In this document: positions 26,507-37,137 of the stretch, one piece after another
Position numbering within the stretch: the first letter of the stretch is position 1
How the letters are laid out: every line of letters begins with the position of its first letter
From: Chitinophagaceae bacterium
GTDB taxonomy: Bacteria > Bacteroidota > Bacteroidia > Chitinophagales > Chitinophagaceae
Direction of reading: 5' to 3'
Length of the DNA: 64,000 nucleotides
Assembly (NCBI GenBank): GCA_016713965.1
Contig: JADJOC010000009.1
Coordinates: 186,001-250,000 of the forward strand
Position numbers and translations under genes: made by a program
The notes under the pieces: model-generated
The model's database searches: none
What the model saw: only the letters and a program-made list of their open reading frames with translations
Told to the model about the DNA's origin: nothing

Positions 26507-27942
26507 TGTCTTGTCCTAAAATAGGTTTACAGGTTATATAAATGTGTTTTTTATTTACTGTAATTTTTTGGATGTTCAAAGTTAGGCTTTGAATGATAAT
26601 AGTTTTTCCATAATTTTTCTGTTTTTTAAGTTAATGTTACAATGTATTTGCTCTGGTGTAAGGTTACCTATGCTCATATGTGGCCTTTGTTGGTTATAAA
26701 GTTTTACTGTCCGCTTAAGTATAGCTTTAGCTTCTATAATATTTGCAGGTTTGCAGAACTGCAAATACTCATCCTTTATAATCCCATTAATTCTTTCAGC
26801 AAGGGCATTTTCTAAAGGGTCGCCATTTTCAGTCATACTGATTGTAATATTATTTTCATTTAATAATTGTACATAGCTATTACTACAATACTGTAAGCCC
26901 CTGTCACTGTGGTGTGTAAGCTTAAAATGGCCCTGCGGCCTCAAGCCGCAAAGGGCTATTTTAAGCGCTTGCTCCAGTGTACACTTTCCATATTCTCTGC
27001 TACAGAATACCCTACAATCTTACGGCTGTAAGCATCTGTTATAAAACTTATGTAAAAGAACTGCTGCTTTGCTTTCCAGTATGTAATATCACTTACCCAT
27101 AACTGGTTTATACCACAAGGCGTAAACCCTCTCACTAAATTAGGATAACGCCTGAACCAATGCTTTGAGTTGGTCGTTATAGTAGTACGTCTTTCTTACG
27201 TACCAGTAGTCCATGAACTGCCAGCAAATCAAATAAAGCATCCCTGCCCATTTTTATTTGGTTATCAATCATGAAGCTTTGTAACATCTCATAAAGCTTA
27301 CGGGTGCCCATACGCCTATGCAACAAACGGATGCGCTTCACCTCTTCTATCACCAGCTTTTGTTCTATATCACTACTATAACAAAACCAGCTATACTGAT
27401 AATGAGCCTGCCGGGTAATACCAAACCATCCACATAGCCTGGCAAGGCCTATATGGGGAATTCCTTTTCATAACCATTATGGTTTGGTGTTGAACTTTTT
27501 CTAATAGGAACTTTTAGTTGCTGTTCTGCTACATCTATCATCGTAGAAAAAGCAACAGCTTTTGCTCTGCTTCCTTAAGTTGTTGTTCCAATTGTTTTAT
27601 CCGAACCTCCAATTCTTTAATTTGGGCATCGCCACCTTCCAAGCTATGAATGCTACGTTTTGACATAGATAACCTTTCTGCAAAACTAATCACTCTTCGC
27701 TGACATCCATTAACATCATAACCTAAACGGCGCATCCATTTTACTATCAAACCATTTTCTTTCTTTCGGCCTGTGTATTTTTCCCATATAGCTTGCTTCG
27801 TCGTTGGATAGGATAAATACTCCTTAATAATTAATTCTTTCTCTGCATCACTAAAATAGTACAACTCATTTGACTTATACTGACGAATAATATTATGACC
27901 CATCTTAATCAAATTTGCGTAAACCTATTTTAGGACAAGACA
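26507..27942 (-). mobile_element. IS3-family insertion sequence, copy 2
   Basis: 1436 bp, near-identical to copy 1 (9607-11046), with cleaner ends: left TGTCTTGTCCTAAAATAGGT, right its reverse complement. Flanking triplets are CAC on the left and CTC on the right, so no exact target duplication is visible. It lies between the DUF4920 gene/IS427-like element and thrC. Confidence 0.92.
26582..27912 (-). pseudogene. IS3-family transposase OrfA/OrfB (copy 2), several indels
   Basis: OrfA reads from 27912 and breaks near 27558 (one T fewer than copy 1 in the TTTTTGC run). OrfB is split by small indels at about 27470, 27190 and 26972 (GCTCC here, GTATAC in copy 1), while its C-terminus is intact where copy 1 is broken (GIIKDEYLQFCKPANIIEAK). 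The two copies thus carry different defects; neither encodes a full transposase. Confidence 0.85.
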
Positions 27943-28194
27943 CTCAAATCCTCACCGGTCTTTTCACTCAATCCGGCAGCCATTGAACTTTTTCATTCCT
28001 TTTTCAACTTTTATCGAAATATATTAATGTTGAACTCCTACGGAGTTCAGGGCAATTTCTACTATTCTGCTACAAACATATCGCTCCTATGGAGCTAAAC
28101 AATTAATTTTCATTTATTACTACTAATATTATCATTCCTACGGAGCTTAAATTTATTAGTAAATTTTTAGTTATCAATCATTTCCTTATGTCAT
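27943..28194. repeat. Spacer with short palindromes
   Basis: 252 bp between IS3 copy 2 and thrC. It holds related palindromic blocks: GAACTCCTACGGAGTTC (about 28032-28048), CGCTCCTATGGAGC (about 28082) and CCTACGGAGC (about 28137). No gene seen. Confidence 0.5.
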
Positions 28195-29495
28195 TTAATT
28201 TTTATCTAAAAGATAATCCTTTAAATTTTTATACGCTGCTTCCATTACTACGCTTTTCTTTCTTTTTCCTAATAAAGATAATATTGCGACAGGCATAGCA
28301 ATTTTTTCATTAATTATGGGTTCCACTACATCATAAAATTTTACAGGATGGGCCGTTTCCAAAATCATTCCTTTCGTACCAGGCTTATCCAGTAAATAAT
28401 TTTGCAATGCAGCAAATGCAACTGCACCATGCGGATCAAGTAAATAATTATTGTTTTGATACACTTCTTTTATCGTTGCAATGGTTTCTGAATCAGTAAT
28501 GCTGCTGCTGCTCATTACCTTTTTTAACGATAAAAACTGTTGCTGGAAAATTTCTAAAATCCGAATAAAATTACTTGGGCTGCCTACATCCATTGCATTG
28601 GATAAAGTCGCAACAGCCGTTGCAGGTTTATAATTACCGGTTTGTAAATATTGGGGAACCACGGCATTGGCATTACACGCTGCAATAAAATGCTGCACGG
28701 GCAGCCCTGAATGATGTGCCAGCAATCCTGCGCAAATATTGCCAAAATTACCACTCGGCACTGCTATTACTGGCAGGTTTTTTTTATTAGCCCATTGCTG
28801 GTATGCAAAAAAATAATAAAACTGCTGCGGCAGCCACCGGGCTACATTTATAGAATTAGCAGAAGTAAGAAAAAGCTGCTCATTCAAATCAGCATCAGCA
28901 AACGCCTGCTTTACCATTTGCTGGCAATCATCAAAATTGCCTTTTACTTCCAGCGCCGAAATATTTTTTCCTAAAGCAGTTAACTGCAATTCCTGCACAC
29001 TGCTTACTTTCCCCGAAGGATAGAGAATTACTACATCCACACCATCTACACCATAAAACCCGTTAGCTACAGCCCCACCTGTATCGCCAGACGTAGCTAC
29101 TAAAACCGTTATTTTTTTGAGTTATTTTTACAAAATATCCCAGGCACCTGCTCATAAAACCTGGCACCCACATCTTTAAAAGCTAATGTAGGCCCATGAA
29201 AAAGTTCTAAAGAAAAAACATTATCTGTAACGGGTACCAATGGGAAATCAAAAGATATAGTTTGTGCTACTATACTTCTTAATTCATCTGCAGGAATACA
29301 ATTTCCAATATATGGTTGTATTATCTGGTATGCCATTTTCTTCTTTGCTAAGATGCTCAATATTTTCAAAAAAACTTTTGGTAAGACAGGCATATGCTCA
29401 GGAAAATACAATCCTTTATCCGGCGCCTGCCCTTTGATGGTAGCTTCTTTAAAATCTACTTTTGGCGATTGTTTATTGGTACTGAAATATTGCAT
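28195..29495 (-). pseudogene. thrC: Threonine synthase, one-base frameshift
   Basis: First block 29495-29118 begins MQYFSTNKQSPKVDFKEAT and includes ELFHGPTLAFKDVGARF with the PLP lysine (LAFKD). At 29112-29118 a run of seven A (coding strand) where eight are needed ends the frame; the second block continues KITVLVATSGDTGGAVANGFYG to DYLLDKN, giving ~433 residues, normal for ThrC. It converts O-phosphohomoserine to threonine. Last gene of thrA-thrB-thrC. Slippage on the A-run, or a sequencing error, could leave it functional. Confidence 0.9.
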
Positions 29496-29609
29496 AATTT
29501 ATTTTTTTTACCGCGAAGACACTGAACATTTTACCGCAGAGGCGCTGAGACGCTGAGTTTTTTTTATAATTCATTGCAACTTTCTGCGGCTTTGCGTCTC
29601 TGCGGTTAT

Positions 29610-30530
29610 TTATTCGATAATTTTTACCCCATCATAATTAATAGCAGTTACGTAAGTATGATAGTCAATTCCGATTTTATCATAAACATTTTTCATTACT
29701 TTTTCAATAACTTCCGCAGTAATTTTTTCCATGCTTAGCATAAATAAGGATGGCCCTGACCCGGAAATACCTCCTCCCAGCGCACCGGCTTCTTTGCATT
29801 GTTTTTTTATTTCATTAAAGCCCGGAATTAAAACACTTCTAGCCGGTTCAACAATTACATCTTCCAAAGAACGGCCTATTAATTCATAATCGCTTTTCAT
29901 TAAACCAGCTACCAGCCCGGCCACATTACCCCATTGTTTAACGGCATCTTTTAATAATACTCTTTCAGGCAATATTTTACGGGCATCTGCTGTGCGGATT
30001 TCTATTTGCGGATGTATTACTGTTATATATAATGGTGGCGCAGGAATAACAATAATATCTAAAGGAAACATGGATCGTATTAATGTAACACCTCCATAAA
30101 TACAGGGCGCTACGTTATCAGCATGCTGCACACCGGAAGCTACTTCTTCACCAAACATGGCGAAGCGTACCAAATCTTTTTTATCAAATATATTACCTAA
30201 TAAGTGGTTGGCAGCTACTACTGCGCCTGCTGCACTTGCTGCACTAGAGCCCAATCCGCTACCTGGCTTAATACTTTTATAAATGATAATTTCAAATCCT
30301 GTATTAATGTTGCATTCCTTTAGCATTTGCACTAAAGGAGCCCCGGCTGTATTTTGAAGTGGGTCTAGCGGTAATGGATACCCGTTAGCACTGCGTATAA
30401 CGATAGTATTTTCTTTGAGGAGGGCTACTTCCATTATATCAGCAGGCTCATTGATACAAAGGCCTAAAATGTCAAAGCCACAAACGAGGTTGGCTACTGT
30501 TGCCGGTGAGGATACTTTTATTGTTGCCAT
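29610..30530 (-). CDS. thrB: Homoserine kinase
   Basis: 306 residues, GHMP kinase family. Opens MATIKVSSPATVANLVCGFD, with the ATP-binding KPGSGLGSSAASAAGAVVAAN (~residues 89-109) and the late GGGISGSGPSLFML segment. It phosphorylates homoserine between the ThrA and ThrC steps. It is intact while both neighbours in the operon have frame breaks. It is preceded by a 353-bp spacer of dispersed repeats after thrA. Confidence 0.95.
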   Translation of the reverse strand: MATIKVSSPATVANLVCGFDILGLCINEPADIMEVALLKENTIVIRSANGYPLPLDPLQNTAGAPLVQMLKECNINTGFEIIIYKSIKPGSGLGSSAASAAGAVVAANHLLGNIFDKKDLVRFAMFGEEVASGVQHADNVAPCIYGGVTLIRSMFPLDIIVIPAPPLYITVIHPQIEIRTADARKILPERVLLKDAVKQWGNVAGLVAGLMKSDYELIGRSLEDVIVEPARSVLIPGFNEIKKQCKEAGALGGGISGSGPSLFMLSMEKITAEVIEKVMKNVYDKIGIDYHTYVTAINYDGVKIIE

Positions 30531-30883
30531 CTTTATTAGTCTACAAATTAATTACTGCTACTTTTTTTCAGAAAATATGCGACACTTTACTTTTGCCTTG
30601 ACGCAAAAGTAACAAAAAGTCAAGGCAGGAACGATTACAGCCCGTTCCTGCCTTGCAGCTTTATTTAACTTTTGTACTACTGTAGCTTCAACAGTAGTGC
30701 TTTACTCTTAATTCAATGTAGCATGATAATAACATCTCTTTAATATGGATTAAACCTAGGTTATTATCAGCACCTTAAATTAATTCAGATATAAAATAAA
30801 TAAAGTTACCCAAAGATATGCCGATGAAAGGATTGCGACGCAACGATGATGCCATGAAAAACTACTGCCGGTACCAAAATAAA
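30531..30883. repeat. thrA-thrB spacer: dispersed repeats, including copy B of the 18255 family
   Basis: 353 bp without a gene. It holds a large inverted repeat around GCCTTGAC...GTCAAGGC (about 30595-30630), the ACTTTTGTACTACTGTAGCT motif (30668 on; inverse of 8199-8218), an inverted repeat GATAATAAC...GTTATTATC (about 30725-30768), and copy B (30823-30883: GATGAAAGGATTG then GCAACGATGATGCCATGAAA). Copy B ends at the thrA stop. Confidence 0.6.
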
Positions 30884-33327
30884 TTACACTCTTGCGGCTC
30901 TTATAATATCAGCAAATACACCCGAAGCCGTAACTTCAGCCCCTGCCCCTGCACCTTTTACCACCAACGGCTGGTCTGCATACCTGTTAGTATAAAACAA
31001 TACTACATTATCTTTTCCATATAAGTGATAAAAATCATGCTGTGCATCAATATGCTGCAACCCTACTTTCGCTTTCCCATTTTCATAAGCGGCTACAAAT
31101 TTTAATTTAGCCCCTGTTGTTTTGGCTGCTTCATATAATTTTCTAAAATGATCTTCATGCCTGAGCATCTCTTTATAAAAATCATCTACACTACCCTGCA
31201 TGCATGATGGTGGCATGAAAGAACTATTTTCAATATCCTCCATTTCAATTTTTTCACCGGCTTCTCTTGCCAAAATCATAATTTTTCGCATTACATCCAT
31301 GCCACTTAAATCAAGCCGTGGGTCGGGTTCGGTGTATCCTTCGTCTTGCGCCTGCTGTACAATGGTTGCAAATGGTTTTTCGCCATTATAATTGTTAAAA
31401 ACATAGTTTAAAGTACCGCTTAATACAGCTTGCATTTTATTGATTGTATCACCGCTTCTCAACAAATCATTTAATGTACTTATAATCGGCAAGCCTGCGC
31501 CTACATTGGTTTCAAAAAGAAATAACGAATTGTATTCCCTGGCTTTATGTTTTAATTCTTTGTAAACGTTAAATGCAGATGAGCAGGCTATTTTATTACA
31601 AGCTACCACCGATATGCTTTTTTCAAATAATTCCTGGTAACATTCAGCAACGGTATTGCTTGCGGTAACATCGGCAAAAATACTATTGCGCAAATTTTTG
31701 GAGCTAATGGTATGGACAAATGAGTTGATATCCATTGGTCCGGCATTTTCCAAATCCTGTTGCCAGGTATTTAATGAAATACCGTCTTCATTAATCAGCA
31801 TTTTTTTACTACTGGCCAGGCCAACTAATTTTATATTCAGCCTTAGGTGTTGCTGAAGATATTCATGTTGTTGAAGCATTTGGGCTAATAATTTTTTTCC
31901 TACATTGCCTACGCCTGTTATAAAAAGGTTCACTTGTTTGTTGCTCGTTTCAAAAAAGTCTTCATGCAGGATATTGATTGCTTTTTTAACATCTTTTGCA
32001 GCCACTACTGCTGATATATTTTTTTCTGATGAGCCTTGTGCTATCGCTCTTACATTTACACCATTGCGACCAAGAGCTGCAAACATTTTACCGCAAATAC
32101 CAGGATGATTTTTCATATTATCACCTACCAAAGCAATAATTGCAAGATCATTTTCTATAATTAAAGGCTCTACTTTTTTAGCTGCTATTTCAAAAGCAAA
32201 AGTATTATCCACCGCTTCTTTTGCTTTAAGTGCGGCTATTTCATCTACACCCACACAAATAGAATGCTCAGATGAGCCTTGAGTAATAAATATCACATTA
32301 ATTTTTGGTCGGATAATGTGCCGAATAATCTTTTGGAAAACCTGGTATCCCTACCATACCGCTACCTTCCAGGCTTAACAAAGTAATTTTATTAATGCTG
32401 GAAATGCCGCGGATTTTACTTCCGTTTTTTAATGCCTGGTGCTGGATTAATGTACCGGTATCGCCTGGAGCAAAAGTATTTTTTATCCAGGTAGGAATAG
32501 CCTTAGCCATTACGGGCTGTATGGTAGGCGGATAAATAACTTTTGCGCCAAAATGTGATAACTCCATTGCTTCCTGGTAAGAAATCTGTGGTATTATTTT
32601 AGCATTGGCTACGAGCCTTGGATCAGCAGTCATCATGCCGCTTACATCTGTCCAGATTTCTAAAACTTCAGCATGCGTTGCTGCTGCAAGTATGGCTGCA
32701 GTATAATCGCTACCCCTCTTCCTAAAGTTGTAGTATTCCCTTGCTCGTCAGCGGCAATAAAGCCAGGGAAAATTATAAGTTTACGGGTATTATTTTTTAA
32801 ATAGCTGTTAATGTTTTTTTTTCAGTTGCAGGGAAATCTACGATAGCATGTCCAAAACCAGAGTCTGTTTTTATCAATTCTCTTGAATCTTTCCACTCCA
32901 CGTCAATGTCATCTTCAAGTAGTACCGCTGTAATGATCTGTGAAGACAACAACTCACCATAACTTACTATTTTATCTTTAATCCTGTTTGATAATTCTCC
33001 CAGCAAATAAACACCATTACAAATATCTTCTATTTCATTACAGCGTTTTTTTACATTGCTTAACACACTGCTGTGATGTGCTATCGGTAATAATGATTTT
33101 GCTGTTTCAAGATGCCTGTTTTCCAGTTCTTTTAATATTTCTTTATAGGATTCACTGCCTGAGGCTGCAATAGTGCCACACTTCAATAAAATATCAGTAA
33201 CCCCGCTCAAGGCTGATACGGCTACAAAGGTGGTATCTTTTATCATTGCGGCTTTTACAATACTAATTACCTTGTTAATGTTTTCTGCATTAGCAACTGA
33301 TGTACCACCAAATTTTAAAACCTGCAT
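30884..33327 (-). pseudogene. thrA: Bifunctional aspartokinase / homoserine dehydrogenase, three frame breaks
   Basis: Aspartokinase opens MQVLKFGGTSVANAENI; the ACT region lies in the middle (FITQGSSEHSICV, VRAIAQGSSEKNISAVV); homoserine dehydrogenase has FITGVGNVGKKLLAQML, FETNVGAGLPIISTLNDLL and EPDPRLDLSGMDVMRK. Total ~815 residues. Breaks: A9 for A8 near 32814-32822; G4 for G5 at 32713-32716 (GRGGSDY); T4 for T5 at 32337-32340 (GFSKRLF). Each is a one-base homopolymer change with perfect coding on both sides. It would catalyse the first and third steps from aspartate to threonine/methionine. Confidence 0.9.
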
Positions 33328-33491
33328 AATAATATTAGTTAAAACATTTCATGAACAACGATTCAATTATAACCCTTATAATAAAATATTATGAAAAAAA
33401 ATTATACTTTTAATTCTTATTTTAAAGATATAAGTAATCTAAATAGTATAACGGAAAGGTGTAAATGTATATTGCTTATTATGATGACAAT

Positions 33492-33521
33492 AAAAAACCA
33501 TTCTTTACAGAATGGTTTTTT
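33492..33521 (-). terminator. Intrinsic terminator of the secE-nusG unit
   Basis: Perfect 13-bp stem AAAAAACCATTCT / AGAATGGTTTTTT with loop TTAC, 26 bp after the nusG stop. It ends the tuf-trnW-secE-nusG unit and so isolates nusG from thrA. Confidence 0.85.
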
Positions 33522-33546
33522 ATGCATATTATAATTTATAATTTGG

Positions 33547-34143
33547 TTAGATTAATTTTTCTACCTGCATGTAGCTTAACTCTACCGGTGTGGCCCTTCC
33601 AAATATTTTTACCTGTACTTTTAATTTTTTCTTTTCATCATTTACTTCTTCAATCACACCATTAAAATCATTAAACGGCCCATCAATAATCTTGATTGTT
33701 TCACCTACAATAAACGGTTCGCTCATTGTCATACCGCCAGCATCGCTCATTTCATCTACCTTACCCAGCATTTTATTTACTTCTGCCTTACGTAAAGAAA
33801 TAATATTTCCTTTAGATCCTTTACCATCTGTTAAAAAGTGCATTACATTGCTGATATTGCTCATATGCTGAATCATATCATCATTTAATTTCCCATTTAC
33901 CACTTCAATCATGATATAGCCGGGATAAAAATTCCGCTCCCTCATTACTTTTTTACCATTTAAAACCTTATATACTTTCTCGACCGGCAAAAAAATCTGC
34001 TTCACTGTATTGTCCCAGCCATTGCGTACAATATCTTTATCCAAATATTCTTTTACTTTACGTTCTTTGCCGCTTACTACCCGGAGCACATACCATTTGC
34101 TTTCCTTTTCTGTTGCCGGTGTGGTTGACACTTCTGATTCCAT
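33547..34143 (-). CDS. nusG: Transcription termination/antitermination protein NusG
   Basis: 198 residues. NGN domain (KWYVLRVVSGKERKVKEYL, FYPGYIMIEV) and a C-terminal KOW domain (FIVGETIKIIDGPFNDFNGVIEEVN). It couples RNA polymerase to Rho and the ribosome. It starts 2 bp after the secE stop, as in the usual secE-nusG pair; rplK, its common follower, is displaced. Confidence 0.96.
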   Translation of the reverse strand: MESEVSTTPATEKESKWYVLRVVSGKERKVKEYLDKDIVRNGWDNTVKQIFLPVEKVYKVLNGKKVMRERNFYPGYIMIEVVNGKLNDDMIQHMSNISNVMHFLTDGKGSKGNIISLRKAEVNKMLGKVDEMSDAGGMTMSEPFIVGETIKIIDGPFNDFNGVIEEVNDEKKKLKVQVKIFGRATPVELSYMQVEKLI

Positions 34144-34145
34144 AA

Positions 34146-34343
34146 TTATCCTTTAAATAAAGAGTAAATACATTTTAATGCCCCGTTGGATACAAAATCC
34201 ATTACAGCTACTACTGCTGTAATTACTCTTGTCGATCCTAATACAATCCTAGTAGACTGCTGTAATTGCTCCCAGGTAGGCCAGGTTACTTTTTCTACCA
34301 ATTCTTTATAAGAATCCCTGAGATATGCTGTAAATTTATTCAT
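34146..34343 (-). CDS. secE: Preprotein translocase subunit SecE
   Basis: 65 residues from the ATG at 34343 (MNKFTAYLRDSYKELVEKVTWPTW), with the conserved KVTWPTWEQL amphipathic segment and one membrane helix (TRVITAVVAVMDFVSNGALKC). A longer open frame runs back through the tRNA-Trp gene and is not credible. Stabilises SecY in the translocon. Confidence 0.93.
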   Translation of the reverse strand: MNKFTAYLRDSYKELVEKVTWPTWEQLQQSTRIVLGSTRVITAVVAVMDFVSNGALKCIYSLFKG

Positions 34344-34462
34344 ATAAATTAAAAATGTGCAATGAAAAATGTGCATATATGCATATATGCAAATGTGCAA
34401 ATAAAAAATCATTGAATTATTATTTGCAAATCTGCACATGGGCAAATTTGCATATTCAATTG

Positions 34463-34533
34463 CACGGGCACTAGGATTCGAACCCAGATCAAAGGTTTTG
34501 GAGACCCGTATGCTACCGTTGCACCATGCCCGT
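34463..34533 (-). tRNA. tRNA-Trp (CCA)
   Basis: 71 nt. 7-bp acceptor stem ACGGGCA/TGCCCGT, T-arm GGGTTCGAATCC, anticodon loop CTCCAAA with anticodon CCA, discriminator G. It lies between tuf and secE, the usual place in bacteria. CCA end not encoded. Confidence 0.93.
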
Positions 34534-34603
34534 AAAAACAAATTAGCTAACTAGCAAATTTGCTAATTAGCTAATTCTATTATCAAAGATACTTATCTTT
34601 TTA

Positions 34604-35791
34604 TTACTTTACAACTTCAGTTACCTGGCCGGCACCTACTGTACGGCCACCTTCACGAATCGCAAATTTCAATCCTTTTTCCATAGCGATTGGTTGTATC
34701 AACGTAACGTTCAATGAAGTATTATCACCTGGCATAACCATTTCAGTACCAGCATTTAAAGTAACCTCGCCAGTTACGTCTGTAGTACGGAAATAGAACT
34801 GAGGACGATATTTGTTAAAAAATGGAGTATGACGTCCACCTTCTTCTTTGCTTAATACATATACTTCACCTTTAAATTCTGTATGCGGAGTGATAGAACC
34901 TGGTTTGCAAAGTACCATACCACGACGGATTTGAGTTTTCTCAATACCACGTAATAATAAACCTGCGTTATCACCAGCTTCACCTTCATCCAATAATTTC
35001 TTAAACATCTCAACACCTGTAACTGTAGAAGTCAATGGTTTTTCCATCAAACCTACAATTTCAATACCTTCACCAACTTTGATACGGCCTCTTTCAATAC
35101 GACCGGTAGCTACAGTACCACGGCCAGTGATAGAGAATACATCCTCAACACTCATCAAAAATGGCAAATCAACTAAACGTGGAGGTAATGGAATATAACT
35201 ATCAACAGCATCCATTAATTCATCAATTTTAGCCATCCATTTTTCTTCACCAGCCAAAGCGCCGGTTGCAGATCCCTGGATAATCGGTGTATTATCACCA
35301 TCAAAACCATAAGAAGTTAATAATTCACGAATCTCCATTTCTACTAACTCCAATAATTCAGGATCGTCTACCAAATCCACTTTGTTCATAAAAACAACAA
35401 TCTGGGGAACACCTACCTGGCGGGCCAATAAGATATGTTCTTTAGTTTGTGGCATAGGACCATCGGTAGCAGCAACTACAAGGATAGCACCATCCATCTG
35501 TGCAGCACCTGTAATCATATTTTTCACATAATCAGCATGTCCCGGACAATCTACGTGTGCATAGTGGCGGGCAGCAGTTGCATACTCTACGTGAGCTGTA
35601 TTAATTGTAATACCCCTTTCTTTTTCTTCAGGAGCACCATCAATATCATCATAGTTCTTTTTTTCCGCTAAACCTTTTTTTGACAAAACATCGGTTATAG
35701 CGGCTGTTAGGGTTGTTTTACCATGATCCACGTGACCTATAGTACCAACGTTTAAGTGGGGCTTATCCCTCTTGAAAGATTCTTTTGCCAT
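34604..35791 (-). CDS. tuf: Elongation factor Tu
   Basis: 395 residues, full length. GTPase motifs GHVDHGKTTL (19-28), DCPGH (~81-85) and NKVD (~136-139), then domains 2 and 3 ending in GRTVGAGQVTEVVK. Delivers aminoacyl-tRNA to the ribosome. Transcribed after four tRNA genes and before tRNA-Trp, secE and nusG. Confidence 0.98.
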   Translation of the reverse strand: MAKESFKRDKPHLNVGTIGHVDHGKTTLTAAITDVLSKKGLAEKKNYDDIDGAPEEKERGITINTAHVEYATAARHYAHVDCPGHADYVKNMITGAAQMDGAILVVAATDGPMPQTKEHILLARQVGVPQIVVFMNKVDLVDDPELLELVEMEIRELLTSYGFDGDNTPIIQGSATGALAGEEKWMAKIDELMDAVDSYIPLPPRLVDLPFLMSVEDVFSITGRGTVATGRIERGRIKVGEGIEIVGLMEKPLTSTVTGVEMFKKLLDEGEAGDNAGLLLRGIEKTQIRRGMVLCKPGSITPHTEFKGEVYVLSKEEGGRHTPFFNKYRPQFYFRTTDVTGEVTLNAGTEMVMPGDNTSLNVTLIQPIAMEKGLKFAIREGGRTVGAGQVTEVVK

Positions 35792-35957
35792 TGTTTATTT
35801 TTTAATAATTGTTTTGAAATTGGTTGTTATTTAAAGTCTGTAAACCATAGACTTTTATGTTTTTGTACTAAGCTTTTGTACTGCTATTTAGCTGCATTGG
35901 CGTCGCACTCTTGTACTTTATCATCTTTATTCAGCTTCTATTGAAGCGTAGAAGAAG

Positions 35958-36029
<72 letters not shown>

Positions 36030-36117
36030 TTGTGTTGTGTAGCTGACAGTTGACTGCTGTTAGTTGACAGTTTTTAAAAAACTGCCAACTGCCATCTCTC
36101 ATCTAACAACTTAAATG

Positions 36118-36190
36118 AGCGGAAGACCGGGCTCGAACCGGCCACCTGAAGCTTGGAAGGCTACCGCTCTACCAAATGAGCTACTTCCGC
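36118..36190 (-). tRNA. tRNA-Gly (TCC)
   Basis: 73 nt. Acceptor GCGGAAG/CTTCCGC, anticodon loop CTTCCAA (TCC), T-arm CCGGTTCGAGCCCGG, discriminator T. Part of the Thr-Tyr-Gly-Thr cluster upstream of tuf. Confidence 0.93.
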
Positions 36191-36294
36191 AAAACCAATA
36201 TGCAAATAAGCAAATGTGCCAATATGCAAATTTAAAAGAACTAACATTCAAAATTTGCACATTTGCCCATTGGCACATTTGCAAATTTATTTAG

Positions 36295-36377
<83 letters not shown>

Positions 36378-36415
36378 GTAATATGATCAGCCAAAAATTG
36401 GCAAATCATAACCCG

Positions 36416-36488
36416 AGCCGAAGAAGGGAGTCGAACCCCCGACCTGCTGATTACAAATCAGCTGCTCTACCAACTGAGCTACTTCGGC
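36416..36488 (-). tRNA. tRNA-Thr (TGT)
   Basis: 73 nt. Acceptor GCCGAAG/CTTCGGC, anticodon stem CTGAT with loop TTGTAAT (TGT), T-arm CGGGGGTTCGACTCCC. First gene of the unit tRNA-Thr, tRNA-Tyr, tRNA-Gly, tRNA-Thr, tuf. Confidence 0.93.
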
Positions 36489-36526
36489 TTAATAACAAAG
36501 AACTGCTTTCCCTATTTTTAGGGATG

Positions 36527-36534
36527 CAAAGGTA
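36527..36534 (-). promoter_or_regulatory. Candidate -7 box of the tRNA-tuf unit (TACCTTTG)
   Basis: Minus-strand TACCTTTG, 39 bp upstream of the first tRNA gene, with TTT at the -33 distance. The same -7 box heads rplK, rpsL and pdeM in this window. Confidence 0.65.
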
Positions 36535-36627
36535 AGTGAAAATGATTAACGGAAAAATTTTAGAAAAGATTTTTTTAATAAATATTGCTTATGGTGTTAA
36601 AAACTATTGGATATGGTAATTCAGTAT

Positions 36628-36662
36628 AAAAAAAGAGCCTCCAAATTGGAGGCTCTTTTTTT
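36628..36662 (-). terminator. Intrinsic terminator of raiA
   Basis: GAGCCTCC-aaatt-GGAGGCTC stem with A7/T7 tracts on both sides, directly at the raiA stop. Strong in either direction. Confidence 0.88.
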
Positions 36663-36963
36663 ATACTGCTGCAAATTTTTCTTTTTTTCGCTTTATTTGT
36701 GTTATCACAGAGTTCATGGCAGTATCAAAACTTTCTTCAAATGATTTTGATGATTGCTTTACAAAAAAATCATGACGTGGGATATGAACTTTTATCTCTG
36801 CTACTTTATCTTTAATCGTATGCACTACATTATCTAATTTTAAATATACATCCACTTTGGTTATCCTGTCGTGAAATTGGGTAAGCTTGGATAGCTTTTT
36901 CTGTACATAGGATAATAAATTAGCATCCGCATCAAAATGGTGGGTTTGAATGTTTACGTTCAT
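36661..36963 (-). CDS. raiA: Ribosome hibernation-promoting factor / RaiA family
   Basis: 100 residues, the short HPF form. It begins MNVNIQTHHFDADANLLSYV and has the basic rRNA-facing helix stretch (QSSKSFEESFDTAMNSVITQIKRKKEK shape near residues 70-97). It binds the 30S decoding region and silences ribosomes under stress. Single gene between its terminator and a promoterless-looking AT-rich spacer, close to the tRNA-tuf unit. Confidence 0.85.
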   Translation of the reverse strand: MNVNIQTHHFDADANLLSYVQKKLSKLTQFHDRITKVDVYLKLDNVVHTIKDKVAEIKVHIPRHDFFVKQSSKSFEESFDTAMNSVITQIKRKKEKFAAV

Positions 36964-37137
36964 ACAAGCATAATTTTAACGGTTAAAAAATAGTAAAACT
37001 AAATAATGTAGATAACTATAGCATAGGCTTTCTTTAAAAATTGCTGATTATAAAGTTAATAAAAAATAAGCAAAAATCAAATTAAAAGTACGTTATTTTT
37101 TGGGGCAAATGCCGTAAAAATACCCGTTACTAAAGGA

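Noticed and set aside
9604..27942. Composite transposon formed by the two IS3 copies
   Set aside because: The two copies are in the same orientation 15 kb apart with essential ribosomal genes between them, and copy 1 has its own perfect 3-bp duplication, so it inserted alone.
34146..34541. 131-residue protein including secE
   Set aside because: The upstream part is read through the tRNA-Trp gene and low-complexity DNA; the SecE family start fits the ATG at 34343.
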